Of a stretch of DNA of 48,272 bases, positions 47,982 to 48,272 are shown piece after piece; the first letter of the stretch is position 1; the number at the start of each line of letters is the position of its first letter. The notes beneath the pieces were generated by a model. The model did not search any database and was not told where the DNA came from. It saw only the letters and a program-made list of their open reading frames with translations. The DNA is taken from the IMG/VR virus record IMGVR_UViG_3300030060_004007, positions 1 to 48,272 of that record; one strand, given 5' to 3'. Position numbers and translations under genes: made by a program. The stretch comes from a virus.

Positions 47982-48272
47982 TATTGTTCACCTCTTTGTT
48001 GGTTTTCCTTCGACCTTTTATCGTCTGTTATTGGGCCACCCTTAGCCCAAGTATAACAAGTTCTCGCTGAATGACATTTGAAATGATGCATCCAACAATA
48101 ACCTAAACGACCATCATCATCTAATTCTAGGGGCATACATTTTTCCATTCTAGGAGAAATGTCGAATGCTACACAATTACTACAATTAGATTTCCTTGCT
48201 ACTTCAGGAGTGGTATTCCATCTATCAGCATACCTTTTCCAATAATCTTCATCACTTAAGTTAAGGGGGCCA
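47981..48272 (-). CDS. Cys-rich (possible Fe-S or zinc) protein, partial
   Basis: The gene enters from the right edge; 96 codons plus stop are visible and the N terminus is missing. The sequence has a compact Cys pattern: C30-S-N-C33, C45, C59, C66 and C72, including RKSNCSNCVAFDISPRMEKC and GYCWMHHFKCHSARTCYTWA and KGGPIT. A conserved GYCW-x-x-x-F-x-C-x-S-A-R-T-C core resembles a small Cys-rich family I recall from marine phages, sometimes likened to high-potential iron-sulphur proteins. Zinc binding is the alternative. The stop (TAA) overlaps the ATG of the next gene. Whether the gene starts with the recurring tag cannot be seen. Confidence 0.55.
   Translation of the reverse strand, partial: GPLNLSDEDYWKRYADRWNTTPEVARKSNCSNCVAFDISPRMEKCMPLELDDDGRLGYCWMHHFKCHSARTCYTWAKGGPITDDKRSKENQQRGEQ

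Noticed and set aside
1-48272. tRNA genes, CRISPR arrays, insertion sequences
   Set aside because: No cloverleaf-like sequence, regular direct repeats with spacers, or transposase-like ORF was noticed on either strand.

Overview
The window is one continuous late (structural) gene block of a tailed, HK97-fold virus of the class Caudoviricetes. Every supportable gene is on the minus strand, so transcription runs from position 48272 towards 1. Genes are tightly packed, with ATGA, TAATG and TGATG stop/start overlaps. The DNA is strongly AT-rich. I see no rRNA, tRNA, integrase, CRISPR array or insertion sequence, and no gene-free stretch above about 300 bases. The two largest apparent gaps are filled by a -1 frameshift extension (16086-16289) and an unlisted 52-codon gene (16710-16868). 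Many genes are preceded by a GGTGA(T) ribosome-binding core. This core is common in archaea, and together with an ATP-dependent DNA ligase and an Arf/Ras-type GTPase it makes a marine archaeal host plausible. That is inference: bacterial 16S rRNA can also pair with GGTGAT.

Layout in transcription order. (1) 48272-38008: a run of mostly small proteins. They include a Cys-rich partial gene, an EF-hand protein, DUF5754-like and DUF5872-like basic Cys-rich proteins, a double zinc-finger/HTH protein that may be the small terminase, and two large helical proteins of unknown function (677 and 763 aa). Most of them begin with the same N-terminal peptide, M-x-W-[ED]-x-[IV]-L-K. (2) 38003-31111: large terminase, a LAGLIDADG-type ORF that overlaps the terminase and portal genes, a portal with two Cys-rich inserts, then small proteins and a coiled-coil protein. 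(3) 31100-25284: ATP-dependent DNA ligase, prohead protease fused to a scaffold, major capsid protein, and a candidate decoration protein. (4) 25273-20363: two tandem paralogous small beta proteins, two small membrane proteins, a complete Arf/Ras-like GTPase, a zinc-binding protein, and unknowns. (5) 20360-1: head-tail connector and tail terminator candidates, tail tube, tail assembly chaperone with a classical -1 frameshift, tape measure, distal tail protein, LamG-type protein, a 3083-aa baseplate-hub-like protein with a very large insertion, a small tail protein, a VGIG-repeat tail fibre, and the first codons of a hydrophobic protein. One tail tube gene, a tape measure and no recognisable sheath suggest a siphovirus-like tail.

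The observation I find most interesting is the shared peptide. At least 14 proteins with otherwise unrelated bodies start with M-x-W-x-x-x-L-K. A related M-[DS]-W-[ND]-D-I-N peptide ends both the protease-scaffold protein and a 78-aa protein. Codons for the motif differ between genes, so selection appears to act on the peptide. My inference is a cargo-loading or capsid-targeting tag that docks many small proteins (zinc, EF-hand, basic, GNAT-like) inside the prohead, comparable in principle to T4 capsid-targeting sequences or encapsulin cargo-loading peptides. The second notable item is a virus-encoded Arf/Ras-like GTPase with all G-motifs intact, next to two small membrane proteins in the middle of the structural operon.
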